Source: Pontibacterium sp049603715
Lineage (GTDB): Bacteria; Pseudomonadota; Gammaproteobacteria; Pseudomonadales; Balneatricaceae
NCBI GenBank assembly: GCA_049603715.1
Contig: JBMYSW010000018.1
Span: 1 to 64,000 of the forward strand
Direction of reading: 5' to 3'
DNA length: 64,000 bases
The number at the start of each line of letters is the position of its first letter. The stretch's first letter is position 1. The notes below the pieces were generated by a model that saw nothing but the letters and a program-made list of their open reading frames with translations, searched no databases and was not told the DNA's origin. The position numbers and the translations under genes were made by a program. Below, piece after piece: positions 9,128 to 18,071 of the stretch.

Positions 9128-10864
9128 TTAGCAGTTACGTGCTTTTACGTAACGACCCGGTGCTGGCTCAATTTCGGTGTAGGTATCGTTACCAAGCGCC
9201 TTAGGAGCATCGACCTTTTTACCTGCACGTTTTTTCACCCATTCAGCCCAGTGAGGCCACCAAGAGCCTTCTTGCTTCTCGGCGGTTTCAAACCAGTGGT
9301 CTGCGTCTTTGCCTAGCTCGCCACCTGTCCAGTAGTTACGACGGTTACGCGATGCTGGGTTAATAACACCGGCTACGTGACCGCTGGCACCCAATACAAA
9401 TTCAATGGTTTGGCTGCCGATAAGATCTGTACCCACAAAGGTGCCTTTCCATGGGGCAATGTGGTCTTCAGCTGTCGACAAGAAGTAACAAGGCACTTTA
9501 ATTTTGCCTAGGTCGATAGACTCGCCACAAATCGTCAATGCGTTTGGTTTTGCCAAGTTGTTTTCGAGGTACATATTATTTAGGTAATAAGTGTACATCT
9601 CAGCTGGCAAGTTGGTTGAGTCACTGTTCCAGTACAGAATGTCGAATGGCGGTGGAGTTTGGCCTTTAAGGTAGTTGTTGACCACATAAGACCAAATCAA
9701 GTCGTTTGAGCGCAACATGTTAAACGAAGTTGCCAATTCACGACCGTGTAGTACACCGTCTTTGGTGACTTTGCTTTCGAGCTGCTTCACCTGTTGTTCG
9801 TCGATAAAGACACACAAGTCGCCTGGGTCCGTAAAGTCGGTTAGGGTGGTTAAGAAGGTCGCAGATGACACAGGCGCTTCTTTACGTGCTGCCAAAACGG
9901 CCAAGCTAGTTGCTAGCAACGTACCACCAATACACCATGCAACGGTGTTAACTTTAGGCACTTCGGTAATCTCTTGAACCACGCTAATGGCTTTAAGCAC
10001 ACCCGATTCTACGTAGTCGTCCCAGCCAATATGGCCTTGTTCAGGAGTTGGGTTCAACCAAGAGATGAGGAAGGTATTTTGACCTTGCTCAACACAGTAT
10101 TTTACGAAGGAGTTATGCTCTTGCAGGTCAAGAATGTAAAACTTGTTGATGCAAGGAGGCACGATTAATGTTGGGCGCTCGTTCACTTGTTCCTCAAGAG
10201 GCTTGTAGTGAATAAGCTGGAACATTTCGTTTTCGAAAACCACAGAGCCTTCAGTTAAAGCGATGTTACGACCTAGCTCGAAGGCGCTTTCGTCGGTCAT
10301 CGAAATACGGCCCTTGTCGATGTCGCCCAACAGGTTTTTAAGGCCATTTACCAAGCTTTCGCCATTGGTTTCCATGGCTTGTTGCAAAACTTCTGGGTTG
10401 GTAATGGCAAAGTTGGTTGGCGAAAGGGCGTCGGTGTATTGCTGAGTGTAAAACTCAAGTTTCTTTTGCTGGGCGTCCGAGAGGTTGGCGTTAGATGCCA
10501 TGTCTTGCAAAAGGTTTGAGGTTAACAAGTAAGACTGCTTGATGTAGTCAAACACAGGGTTTTGAGACCACTCATCGGCCTGAAAGCGGCGGTCGCCACG
10601 GGCGGGTGCAGCCACGGCATCGGTAGAGCCTGTGAGTAGGTTCTTCCAAAGGTTAAGCTGGCTGGTCTGGTAATCTGTAATGGCGCGAACCCAAACGGAA
10701 GGGTCTTCCCAAGAGCGGGTTGCGAGTTCTGTCCAAGACTGGGCAAATGAGGCGAAGATGTCGTCTCCACCCGATGATTGAAACATTTCGAGCACTTTCT
10801 GCGTTTCTTTATTGACGTAATCGATAAATTCTTGCGGGTTAGTGAGAGGCGTATTGTTGTCCAT
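9128..10864 (-). CDS. phaC: Class I polyhydroxyalkanoate synthase
   Basis: 578 residues, the size of class I PhaC, which polymerises short-chain 3-hydroxyacyl-CoA at the surface of storage granules. An N-terminal helical domain (to about 190) precedes the alpha/beta-hydrolase catalytic core. The catalytic triad is visible: Cys311 in the lipase-box-like AWCIGG, Asp in STAEDHIAPW and His in GASGHVAGVINP. The motif before the nucleophile reads VAWCIGG where GYCIGG is more usual. FLISWLNPTPEQGHIGWDDYV is the conserved substrate-region block. No phaA, phaB, phasin or phaR is in the window, so precursor supply is encoded elsewhere. ATG at 10864 follows an AAGGAAG ribosome site. A terminator lies downstream. 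Confidence 0.96.
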   Translation of the reverse strand: MDNNTPLTNPQEFIDYVNKETQKVLEMFQSSGGDDIFASFAQSWTELATRSWEDPSVWVRAITDYQTSQLNLWKNLLTGSTDAVAAPARGDRRFQADEWSQNPVFDYIKQSYLLTSNLLQDMASNANLSDAQQKKLEFYTQQYTDALSPTNFAITNPEVLQQAMETNGESLVNGLKNLLGDIDKGRISMTDESAFELGRNIALTEGSVVFENEMFQLIHYKPLEEQVNERPTLIVPPCINKFYILDLQEHNSFVKYCVEQGQNTFLISWLNPTPEQGHIGWDDYVESGVLKAISVVQEITEVPKVNTVAWCIGGTLLATSLAVLAARKEAPVSSATFLTTLTDFTDPGDLCVFIDEQQVKQLESKVTKDGVLHGRELATSFNMLRSNDLIWSYVVNNYLKGQTPPPFDILYWNSDSTNLPAEMYTYYLNNMYLENNLAKPNALTICGESIDLGKIKVPCYFLSTAEDHIAPWKGTFVGTDLIGSQTIEFVLGASGHVAGVINPASRNRRNYWTGGELGKDADHWFETAEKQEGSWWPHWAEWVKKRAGKKVDAPKALGNDTYTEIEPAPGRYVKARNC

Positions 10865-11285
10865 CGGGCTTCCTTAATAGTCTTGCTACTTGGCACAGTA
10901 AACGACTGTAGCACTTTGGGTTTTATTCTTATCGTCATGGCTGTCGTAAGGCATTACCTTCTGCCTTAGGTTGAGCGTTTTAGGCTCAGTATTGGATCAG
11001 CTGTTTTTGACAATAAGTGATAAGTTAGCTGCTTAGCAACCCCAATGTGCCTTTGCAGCATTAGGCTTTAGTGTTGCTGCTTATGTCTTGTATAGCACAA
11101 ATTGTGCAGTGCAACAAATATAATTCAGTTGCCCGTGCAATTAAGTATTTGCTTAAGAAGCAGGGTATTTAGCGCGCGGAGACAAATCACAAGTACTGCT
11201 TTGGTGGTGTGTTACCGGAGGTTTAAGTCGCTCCTTAAAGAGCGCCTTAAAGAAAACTGAAACACGTTTTAAATACAGGTAAGTG
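10865..11285. promoter_or_regulatory. Divergent promoter region of phaC and glutaredoxin-like gene
   Basis: 421 nt without a gene. It must contain the leftward phaC promoter and the rightward promoter of the glutaredoxin-like gene. Two dyads stand out: GCACAAATTGTGC (about 11096-11108) and, overlapping it, the TGC-rich imperfect palindrome TTGTGCAGTGCAACAA (11102-11117). The second resembles the TGC-rich sites bound by PhaR/AniA regulators of PHA genes in other bacteria, but I have no direct evidence for such a regulator here. Confidence 0.4.
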
Positions 11286-11600
11286 ATGACAGATATAGCT
11301 AAAACAGCGTTCTCGACTGGAAACGACACAGAGGCTTCAGTGGTATCTAAAAAGGAGCTAGAGCTTTTGACCACTGCCGGCTGTCATTTATGTGATCAAG
11401 CTGTAGCAGTGATGGCACAAGTCATAGACCTTGAAAGTGAGCAGAGTGAAGTGGTTGTGTATGCCCTCGATATTGCTGAAAGTGAGGCTTTGGTAGAGCG
11501 TTACGGGCTATTGATTCCTGTAGTGAGAGATTGCCACAGCGCCAAAGAGCTTCGTTGGCCCTTTGACGCTGATGCCTTTCTACAATTTTTAGACGAGTGA
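11286..11600 (+). CDS. Glutaredoxin-like thiol-disulfide protein (DUF836)
   Basis: About 104 residues. The CxxC redox motif sits in LLTTAGCHLCDQAVAVM, followed by VVYALDIAESEALVERYGLLIPVV, with the cis-Pro region IPVV typical of thioredoxin folds. Together these match the short glutaredoxin-like family DUF836. The first 25 residues are an extra N-terminal stretch, so the true start may be later than the ATG at 11286 (a GTG lies 3 nt before it). It stands alone between phaC and slt. Substrate proteins are unknown. Confidence 0.82.
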   Translation: MTDIAKTAFSTGNDTEASVVSKKELELLTTAGCHLCDQAVAVMAQVIDLESEQSEVVVYALDIAESEALVERYGLLIPVVRDCHSAKELRWPFDADAFLQFLDE

Positions 11601-11658
11601 GGAGGGCGCTTTCATCCTTATGACCGGCCGTTAAAGCTGCGCCCCGTGTTCGTCGCCA

Positions 11659-13638
11659 CTAAGGTTGCCTCGCTGCCACAGTTGGGGCTGCAGATATAAG
11701 CGAAGTCGGTGCTTGGTGGTTCAGTAGCGAGGTGCTTTGACCTGTTAGCTTGGCGTAAATCACTTTATACGACATCACGTTTTGTACGTACTTTCGAGTT
11801 TCGTTAAACGGTATTGTCTCTATCCATATGGCGAGTGGTAAGTCACCACGATCTTCTAACCAACGATCCACCCGGTGAGGCCCAGCATTGTATGCAGCGG
11901 TCGCATAAATCGCATTTTGATCAAACCGTTCGTACATTTCTTTAAGGTAAGCGGTGCCCAAGGCAATATTGGTGTTGGGTTGGCTCAACTGCTGGTTAGA
12001 GGTGTACTTGATGTTGTGTTTTTTAGCCGTTTGCTTGGCGGTGGCCGGCATTAGTTGCATTAAACCGTGTGCGCCCACGTGTGAGCGTGCCAGTGGGTAA
12101 AAGGCGCTTTCTTGTCGAGCAATGGCCAAAGGCCAAAAGCTAGGAATCGACTCGGCTTTGGCATGCTTTTCGAATAACTCAAAATAAGGCTTTGGAAAGC
12201 GAATGCTAATGGCATCCCATGCTTTTGTTGAGGCCGCAGAGATAATCGCGCGGTGGTGCCAGCCCCAGCTATCGGCGAGGTAGCCAGCATGTAATTGCTC
12301 AACTGGGCTGAGTTGTTGGTCGCCTAAACGCCACTCGCGGGTCGCCGAGATAAACTGACGGTGGTAAAACAGCTCGCGGGCACGAATAAAGGGCGGTAGC
12401 AATGCCACCTTTTTAAGGGTTTCTTTCGTAATGCTGTAGTCACCAGGGTTGAGCTTGTAGGGTAAACCTAGTTGCTCGGCGGCTAAAAAGCCGTAAAAAC
12501 TACGCTCTTGTGCCAGTTCGGTAAGAGCTTGCTGAGGGTTGTAGTCTTTGTTGAGCTCAACTTCTGCTTGGGCATACCAGTAACGCCACCGGTCAGAAGA
12601 CTGGGCGCTTGCCGAAAGTTGTGGGTACAAACGCACAATGCTTGGCCAGTCTTTTTCAGAGAGGGCTACGCGCAAGCGCCATAGCGATACCTCGTCGCTT
12701 TGAGCCTGCGGGTCGAGCTGAGCTAGCAAGGTCGCTGCGTTAGGTGTGTAGTTAGCCGCTAGCTTACGGGTAAACTTGACGTTGAGGTTGCTAACAATGG
12801 TGGGGTTAATGGCCAACACGCTTGGGCGTTGTTGTATCCACGCCTCGGCGGCTTCCTCAGGGGCTTGTCGCAGCCATTGGCGATATGCAAAGTTAACCGT
12901 GGCGGCATAAGCATTGGCGCTCAGTTGCTTGGTGGTAAGCGATACCACTTGGCTTGGCTTTTTGCGAATGCTCTTAAACTGACTAATTTGCGCTTTGTGG
13001 TTTTTGTCTGTGACAAAGCGCTCTACATAGGTCAACAGCTTGGTGTTTTGGTTTTCGACCAGTTTCCAGTAGCGTTGGCTGGCTAATTCAGAGGTCACAC
13101 CTTTTTGTGCGATCCATGGCTTAAACAGTGTGTCGCAGGCATCGTCTTGTGATTTGCCAATGTTCCAAAGCTGTGGTGCTTTGGCGAAGGCTGCTTTTGT
13201 TTGTTTGGTTTTAAGCAATGCAACTTGGTTGCGGCATAGGTAAAAGTCTTCGTGAATGGGGTTAGCTGCATAAGCTGTTAAATAGCCTTTCCAATCTTTT
13301 TTGTTGGCGAGGTGCTTTAGCCAATAACGGTTAAGTCGATTAGGTAACGGGGTGTGGCTGTAGCGCTTTTTAAAGGCGTTGATATCTCGTTGGCTAAGTT
13401 GGCCAAGCTGCTTTAAACGCCCTTGATATATGAGGTAGGGGTAAAGAGGGTAGCCCTTGAGGTTTTTGACCAGTGGCGCAGCGCCTTTAATATCGCCCGC
13501 CTGAATCATTTTACTTGCTTGGGCGTACTGCTCTCGTGCTTCGTCGAGGGTTTGGGCGTGCCCAAAGGCACTAAACAGGCACACAGAGACGACAAGTGTG
13601 GCAGAAAGTGTCGAGATGCGGCTGCGCAGGGTATTCAT
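11659..13638 (-). CDS. slt: Soluble lytic murein transglycosylase Slt70
   Basis: 659 residues. A cleavable signal peptide (SATLVVSVCLFSAFGHA, cleavage near residue 28) directs it to the periplasm. A long alpha-helical superhelix (residues about 30-470) forms the U-shaped ring of Slt70. The C-terminal lysozyme-like SLT domain has the catalytic Glu in IARQESAFYP, then GLMQLMPATA and ATAAYNAGPHRVDRW. It cleaves the MurNAc-GlcNAc bond of peptidoglycan with 1,6-anhydro product formation. E. coli Slt70 has a similar length (about 645 residues). The start ATG at 13638 fits the signal peptide. It is convergent with the glutaredoxin-like gene, and the spacer is only 58 nt. Confidence 0.95.
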   Translation of the reverse strand: MNTLRSRISTLSATLVVSVCLFSAFGHAQTLDEAREQYAQASKMIQAGDIKGAAPLVKNLKGYPLYPYLIYQGRLKQLGQLSQRDINAFKKRYSHTPLPNRLNRYWLKHLANKKDWKGYLTAYAANPIHEDFYLCRNQVALLKTKQTKAAFAKAPQLWNIGKSQDDACDTLFKPWIAQKGVTSELASQRYWKLVENQNTKLLTYVERFVTDKNHKAQISQFKSIRKKPSQVVSLTTKQLSANAYAATVNFAYRQWLRQAPEEAAEAWIQQRPSVLAINPTIVSNLNVKFTRKLAANYTPNAATLLAQLDPQAQSDEVSLWRLRVALSEKDWPSIVRLYPQLSASAQSSDRWRYWYAQAEVELNKDYNPQQALTELAQERSFYGFLAAEQLGLPYKLNPGDYSITKETLKKVALLPPFIRARELFYHRQFISATREWRLGDQQLSPVEQLHAGYLADSWGWHHRAIISAASTKAWDAISIRFPKPYFELFEKHAKAESIPSFWPLAIARQESAFYPLARSHVGAHGLMQLMPATAKQTAKKHNIKYTSNQQLSQPNTNIALGTAYLKEMYERFDQNAIYATAAYNAGPHRVDRWLEDRGDLPLAIWIETIPFNETRKYVQNVMSYKVIYAKLTGQSTSLLNHQAPTSLISAAPTVAARQP

Positions 13639-13951
13639 GTGTTTACCTTTTGGCGTTTACTTGCCTTTTTATTTCTTGTTGTGCTCTGAGTTGCTTTGCA
13701 CTGGTGGTTCGTCGATTGATCTTAGCCGAGGGATGCTAACCGGGTAATAACGATCAAGGCCATAACCTCGCTCAATAGACTACAACGACGAAAGTCTATG
13801 ACAAAAGGTACAAGGCTTTTTGTTCGTAGCAAAGTACCATTTTATTTAGCGGCCACTTATTTGTGCATTACGCAGAGACAAAGCCAGCGTTTAACTTCAT
13901 ATTAGTTTAATATAGCGGCCGAACTTTAATTTTCGTTTGGATTGCTTGTTT
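13639..13951. promoter_or_regulatory. Divergent spacer between slt and uup
   Basis: 313 nt between two divergent starts, becoming AT-rich towards uup (ATATTAGTTTAATATAG at about 13899-13915). It should hold both promoters. I see no strong repeat, hairpin or operator. Confidence 0.3.
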
Positions 13952-15862
13952 ATGCCTTTGTTGCGTCTAGATCAGGCTTGTGTCGCGTTTGGCGATAAGC
14001 CATTACTTGATCATGCAGACTTTATTCTTGAACCGGGGGAGCGCGTTGCGCTTGTGGGCCTCAATGGAGCAGGTAAGTCGACCTTGCTTAAAACCGTTGA
14101 AGGGCTGCAAAACCTTGATAGCGGTGAACTTTGGATAGACCCTGCGTGCCGCATGGCCTCGTTACCGCAGGATATGCCCGCGGCGGATGATCGCCGAGTG
14201 AGTGACGTGGTGGCCTCTGGCCTGCAGGACATTGTTACGCTTCGAGCTGAGTTTGATGAGCTTGCCGCCCAAGGTGACAGTGCTGACATGTCTCGCCTAG
14301 ATAAGTTGCAGCAGCAAATTGAAGCACTCGATGGTTGGAACCTAGAACAACGCGTCGAGCGAACCATGGAACGACTGGGCCTGCCGGGCGACAAAACCAT
14401 GGCAGAGCTCTCGGGAGGTTGGCGACGCAGAGCCGTGCTTGGCGCTGCACTGGTACAAGAGCCTCGCTTACTATTGCTAGACGAGCCCACCAACCACTTA
14501 GATATCGATACCATTGAATGGCTAGAGCAGCAGCTTTTAGCGTTTAACGGCAGCGTCTTGTTTATTTCCCACGACCGCTCATTAGTTGAAACCCTCGCGA
14601 CACGCATTATCGAGCTTGATCGCGGTGTGTTGCGTTCGTTCCCCGGCTCTTACTCGGCTTATTTGGCTCAAAAAGCCAAATTGCTGGAAGAAGAAAGCCG
14701 CCAAAATGCCGAGTTTGATAAAAAGCTCGCACAAGAAGAGAAGTGGATTCGCCAAGGCATCAAGGCACGTCGTACCCGTAACGAAGGCCGTGTGCGCGCA
14801 TTAAAAGCTTTGCGTGTTGAGCGCTCTGAGCGTCGCAATCGCCAAGGTAAAGCCTCTTTTAATATCGAAGTAGCAGCTCGTAGTGGCAAGCTGGTGGCAG
14901 AGCTAACCCAAGTAAGCCATGGCTATGGCGACAATACTCTGATTAAGCCCTTTGACTTTGTATTACATCGCGGCGACCGTGTTGGCTTGATTGGCCCGAA
15001 CGGTAGCGGCAAAAGTACCTTGCTTAAAATCTTGCTTGGGCACCTCACGCCCGATGCCGGTACTGTGCGCTTGGGTACCAATATTGAGGTCGCCTACTTT
15101 GATCAGCTACGTGGCGAGCTGGATATGGAAAAGTCGGTGCTTGATAACATTTCGCAGGGGCGCGAAAGTATCGAGATCAATGGTCGCCAAAAACACTTGA
15201 TTAGCTACCTAGGCGACTTCCTGTTCTCGCCAGAGCGTGCGCGTACACCGGTTAAGGCGCTGTCCGGCGGTGAGTGTAACCGCGTTATGCTGGCTAAGCT
15301 CTTTAGTAAGCCCTCTAATATTTTGGTGTTGGACGAACCGACCAACGACTTGGATATGGAAACCTTAGAGTTACTTGAAGAAATTTTGCTTGAGTACACA
15401 GGCACCATCTTATTGGTAAGCCACGACCGAGCTTTCCTTGATAACGTGGTAACCAGTACGGTTGCGTTTGAAGGCGAAGGTCGAGTGATGGAATATGTTG
15501 GTGGCTATGATGATTGGTTGCGTCAGCGTCCAGCGCCTAAAGCGCCCGAGGCTCCGGCTGCCAAACCAGCTGCACAGCCCGCGCCAGCAAAAGAAAAAGC
15601 ACCAGCGCCGAGCGCAGCGCCAAAGGCGGCTAAAAAGCTGAGCTACAAATTACAGCGCGAACTGGACATGTTGCCAGAGCAACTCGAACAGGCAGAAGCG
15701 GCCCTTGAAGAAGCGCAAGCCTTGACCGAGGCACCTGACTTTTATCAGCAAGACCATACAAAGGTGAACGAAGCCCTTGCTGTCTTGGCCGAAAAAGAGC
15801 AAGCCCTCGAAGCGCTCATGGAACGCTGGGTAGAGCTAGAGGCCATGCAAGAAGAGGGCTAG
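13952..15862 (+). CDS. uup: ABC-F ATPase Uup
   Basis: 636 residues from the ATG at 13952 (a TTG 15 nt earlier is less likely). Two complete ABC ATPase domains are visible. The first has GLNGAGKST, LSGGWRRRAVLGAAL and LLLLDEPTNHLD; the second has GPNGSGKST, LSGGECNRVMLAKL and LVLDEPTNDLD. A charged ABC-F linker (EESRQNAEFDKKLAQEEKWIRQGI...) lies between them, and there are no membrane segments. An Ala/Pro/Lys-rich stretch (about 530-570) leads to a C-terminal coiled coil, the layout of Uup. ABC-F proteins act on ribosomes; Uup is also linked to transposon excision and branched DNA. It is monocistronic, with a short spacer before the convergent stress gene. Confidence 0.95.
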   Translation: MPLLRLDQACVAFGDKPLLDHADFILEPGERVALVGLNGAGKSTLLKTVEGLQNLDSGELWIDPACRMASLPQDMPAADDRRVSDVVASGLQDIVTLRAEFDELAAQGDSADMSRLDKLQQQIEALDGWNLEQRVERTMERLGLPGDKTMAELSGGWRRRAVLGAALVQEPRLLLLDEPTNHLDIDTIEWLEQQLLAFNGSVLFISHDRSLVETLATRIIELDRGVLRSFPGSYSAYLAQKAKLLEEESRQNAEFDKKLAQEEKWIRQGIKARRTRNEGRVRALKALRVERSERRNRQGKASFNIEVAARSGKLVAELTQVSHGYGDNTLIKPFDFVLHRGDRVGLIGPNGSGKSTLLKILLGHLTPDAGTVRLGTNIEVAYFDQLRGELDMEKSVLDNISQGRESIEINGRQKHLISYLGDFLFSPERARTPVKALSGGECNRVMLAKLFSKPSNILVLDEPTNDLDMETLELLEEILLEYTGTILLVSHDRAFLDNVVTSTVAFEGEGRVMEYVGGYDDWLRQRPAPKAPEAPAAKPAAQPAPAKEKAPAPSAAPKAAKKLSYKLQRELDMLPEQLEQAEAALEEAQALTEAPDFYQQDHTKVNEALAVLAEKEQALEALMERWVELEAMQEEG

Positions 15863-15899
15863 GGCCTTAGCGGTGCGAGCTGTGCCTGCTCAGTCTTCC

Positions 15900-16340
15900 T
15901 TAGCCTTCGTCGCGGACGCGCACCGCAAGCACATCGCACTCGGCACCGTGTAATACGCTGTTGGCTGTGGAGCCCAGCAGCAAAGCAAGGCCATGGCGAC
16001 CATGACTGCCTACAACAATGAGGTCCGCATTCAGGGCCTTAGCGGCATCGTGAATTTCGGTATGAGGTTGTCCCATCGCCACGATTTGGCGGTCACAGAG
16101 CACACTCAAGCCGGCAGCAAACTCGGCGAGTTGTTGTTTTGTGGTGTCGTATTGCTGCTCTTGGCTGGGCAGCAAATCAATAGGGATTTCGCCTTGGTAG
16201 GCAAAGGCCATGGGCTCAATGGCGTGAATTAAGCTGAGCTTGGCATCGTTGGCTTGTGCTAAAGCGCATGCCGCGTCGGCGGGTTGTTGGCATTCAGGTG
16301 AAAGGTCAACGGCGAGCAAAATGTGTTGATAGCGTTTCAT
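15900..16340 (-). CDS. Universal stress protein UspA family
   Basis: 146 residues from the ATG at 16340, which has GAGGAGG eight bases upstream; an earlier start at 16379 is rejected. It begins KRYQHILLAVDLSPE and ends with the nucleotide-binding signature GSHGRHGLALLLGSTANSVL, the G-2x-G-9x-G-S/T motif of ATP-binding Usp proteins. Cytoplasmic; usually a dimer induced in stationary phase or stress. It stands alone on its strand. Confidence 0.93.
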   Translation of the reverse strand: MKRYQHILLAVDLSPECQQPADAACALAQANDAKLSLIHAIEPMAFAYQGEIPIDLLPSQEQQYDTTKQQLAEFAAGLSVLCDRQIVAMGQPHTEIHDAAKALNADLIVVGSHGRHGLALLLGSTANSVLHGAECDVLAVRVRDEG

Positions 16341-16425
16341 TGTGGCCTCCTCGCAGGGTGCTAATAGAGCATTTGGCACGGCTCGGCCTATCGTATCGAC
16401 GAGTCAGTTAGGCGCTTCGCCATGA

Positions 16426-16448
16426 GACATCATTCTAGGAATGATGTC
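16426..16448. promoter_or_regulatory. Perfect 10-bp dyad
   Basis: GACATCATTC and GAATGATGTC are exact inverted copies separated by TAG. The element lies 86 nt upstream of the universal stress gene start and 122 nt upstream of the rightward gene at 16570. There is no T-run, so an operator is more likely than a terminator. A second GC-rich stem (GCCGC/GCGGC, about 16505-16521) lies closer to 16570. Confidence 0.5.
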
Positions 16449-16569
16449 ATTTACTATAGACTACGCCCACTTTTGCCGCCCTAACTTGATATGGCGCAAA
16501 AAAGCTGCCGCCGAGCAGCGGCAAAGTGGCGCAATAACTTTAATTTTTTAAATGTGGTAAGGACTGGTT

Positions 16570-17076
16570 GTGAGTTGGCTGATTATCGTTTTTATAGTGT
16601 TGTCACTGATTGGCTCTATCGCTTGGGTAAAGCCGACGCCAAGGCAAAAATTTTTGGCTAAGCTTCGCCTCGATGCGCGAGCGTTAGGCTTTAACTGCCG
16701 ATTGGTACACATTACATCACCTCGCCCTAAGGGCGAATTAGAAGGCCAAAAACAGTCGATTATGGCCTATCGCTTGTTTCGCGAAAGCCAAGGGTTTGAG
16801 CAGCAAGAAGAAGGCTTTGCTTGGTCTGTTTTTGCGATTGAGAGCTTGGCCACCGAGGGCTTGCCTGAGGGGTGGAGTTGGAGTAAAGGTGAAGGAAAGT
16901 TGCCAGTAGCGTCGCTTAATGCACTGACGGCAGTCATTGAAGCCTTACCGGAAGGGGTAGCGAGCCTTGATGCGACCAGTGGCTATGTAACGGCCTACTG
17001 GAACGAAAAAGGCGACTTAGACGACCTCAAAGTCATTAAAACACAGCTAATGAACCTTATGGAGCAGGGGTTATGA
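16570..17076 (+). CDS. Conserved hypothetical single-pass membrane protein
   Basis: 168 residues from a GTG at 16570 with GGTAAGGA upstream. One N-terminal hydrophobic helix (WLIIVFIVLSLIGSIAWV) anchors a cytoplasmic or periplasmic domain with no motif I recognise. The sequence after the helix, PTPRQKFLAKLRLDARALGF, is basic, which favours a cytoplasmic C-terminal part. Its stop overlaps the start of the DUF1653 gene by 4 nt (ATGA), so the two are translationally coupled. Confidence 0.7.
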   Translation: MSWLIIVFIVLSLIGSIAWVKPTPRQKFLAKLRLDARALGFNCRLVHITSPRPKGELEGQKQSIMAYRLFRESQGFEQQEEGFAWSVFAIESLATEGLPEGWSWSKGEGKLPVASLNALTAVIEALPEGVASLDATSGYVTAYWNEKGDLDDLKVIKTQLMNLMEQGL

Positions 17077-17333
17077 GCCACGCAGTACCTTCGCAACAAA
17101 CAGCCATGCCTAATCACGCGCCACAGCCGGGTTTGTATCAGCACTACAAAGGGCCGCTTTATAAAGTGCTTGATGTGGCAAGGCACAGCGAAACAGATGA
17201 ATGGCTGGTTGTTTACAGTCTTTGCTATGGCGACTATTCCACTTGGGTTAGGCCGTTGGGCATGTTTGTTGAAACGGTCACCCTAGACTCGGGTGAAGAA
17301 GTGCCACGCTTTAAGCGTTTGCCTGAAGCGTAA
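17073..17333 (+). CDS. DUF1653 protein
   Basis: 86 residues. The DUF1653 pattern is complete: GLYQHYKGPLYKVLDVARHSET, then LVVYSLCYGDYSTWVRPLGMF and VPRFKRL near the end. This is a small beta-rich cytoplasmic domain of unknown function, widespread in proteobacteria. It is coupled to the upstream membrane protein by a 4-nt overlap. A weak hairpin (AACTAGC/GCTGGTT, 17339-17364) lies in the 33-nt convergent spacer that follows. Confidence 0.85.
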   Translation: MSHAVPSQQTAMPNHAPQPGLYQHYKGPLYKVLDVARHSETDEWLVVYSLCYGDYSTWVRPLGMFVETVTLDSGEEVPRFKRLPEA

Positions 17334-17366
17334 AGCTTAACTAGCTCGCTGCAGGGGGCTGGTTGG

Positions 17367-18071
17367 TTAAAGCATGCGGTCGATGCTGTCCACCAAGCGA
17401 GTGCTTGATGCCGCGCGCTTAGGCTGGAGTTGCTCAATGGAAGCGGTCGCTCTGTCCATGCGGCTTGCTTTCCAAGCGCGCGGTGCGTTAGCTTTCATTA
17501 AAATCGCTTTGGCGTGTTTAAAGTGAGTGAGGGCAGTCAGTTTATCTTCTTGCTCTAAATAACTATTACCTTGTACAAGGTGCGCATCAACCACAATGGC
17601 GATTTTTTGAAAGTGGATATCTTTACGAAACGACTTGGCGAGTTCGACGTTTAAGCGGCCGCCTTTTGCAAGCTGAATCACCAGTTTTTCTGCAAAGGCC
17701 AAGTAGACTTGCGCCGTCTTCACCGCTTTATCACTAATGACCGCATCTTCGGTGGGCAGCGCTTTATCACATGCCTCACGTAAGTCGGTTAAGTGCGCTA
17801 GAAGCTCTGAGTCGGGTGCTAGCGTACTGACTTCATCGTACATCGCCATTACGTGGTTATTAATGCGTTCGGTTAACTCAGGGTTGGTGCCAATCTCTTT
17901 AAGCACTTTTAAGGCAGTAAAAATCAGCTCACATTGCTGTTTAAGCCAAGCTAATCGGCTTTCAACGGCCTCGGAGTGAAGCTCTTTAGATGTGATGATG
18001 TAATTCACCGTTAGCGCACCCACGCCCACGACCGCAATCAGAATCACAAACATTAAATTGTCTTGTAGCAT
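17367..18071 (-). CDS. Conserved hypothetical membrane-anchored helical protein
   Basis: 234 residues. One N-terminal transmembrane helix (LMFVILIAVVGVGALTVNYII) precedes an almost entirely alpha-helical domain with a TPR-like look around 170-200 (HLVQGNSYLEQEDKLTALTHFKHAKAIL). The topology resembles small inner-membrane anchored scaffolds, but I do not recognise a family. The ATG at 18071 follows AAGGTTC. It is transcribed towards the DUF1653 gene and away from topA. Confidence 0.7.
   Translation of the reverse strand: MLQDNLMFVILIAVVGVGALTVNYIITSKELHSEAVESRLAWLKQQCELIFTALKVLKEIGTNPELTERINNHVMAMYDEVSTLAPDSELLAHLTDLREACDKALPTEDAVISDKAVKTAQVYLAFAEKLVIQLAKGGRLNVELAKSFRKDIHFQKIAIVVDAHLVQGNSYLEQEDKLTALTHFKHAKAILMKANAPRAWKASRMDRATASIEQLQPKRAASSTRLVDSIDRML

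Noticed and set aside
9050..9316. 88-codon + strand frame
   Set aside because: Antisense to the 3' end of phaC, no domain and no ribosome site.
14011..14607. 198-codon antisense frame in uup
   Set aside because: Ser/Arg-rich shadow of a strongly supported ABC-F gene.
16494..16525. GC-rich hairpin before 16570 as a terminator
   Set aside because: The T-run appears only when read leftwards, where no gene ends; the stem is short.
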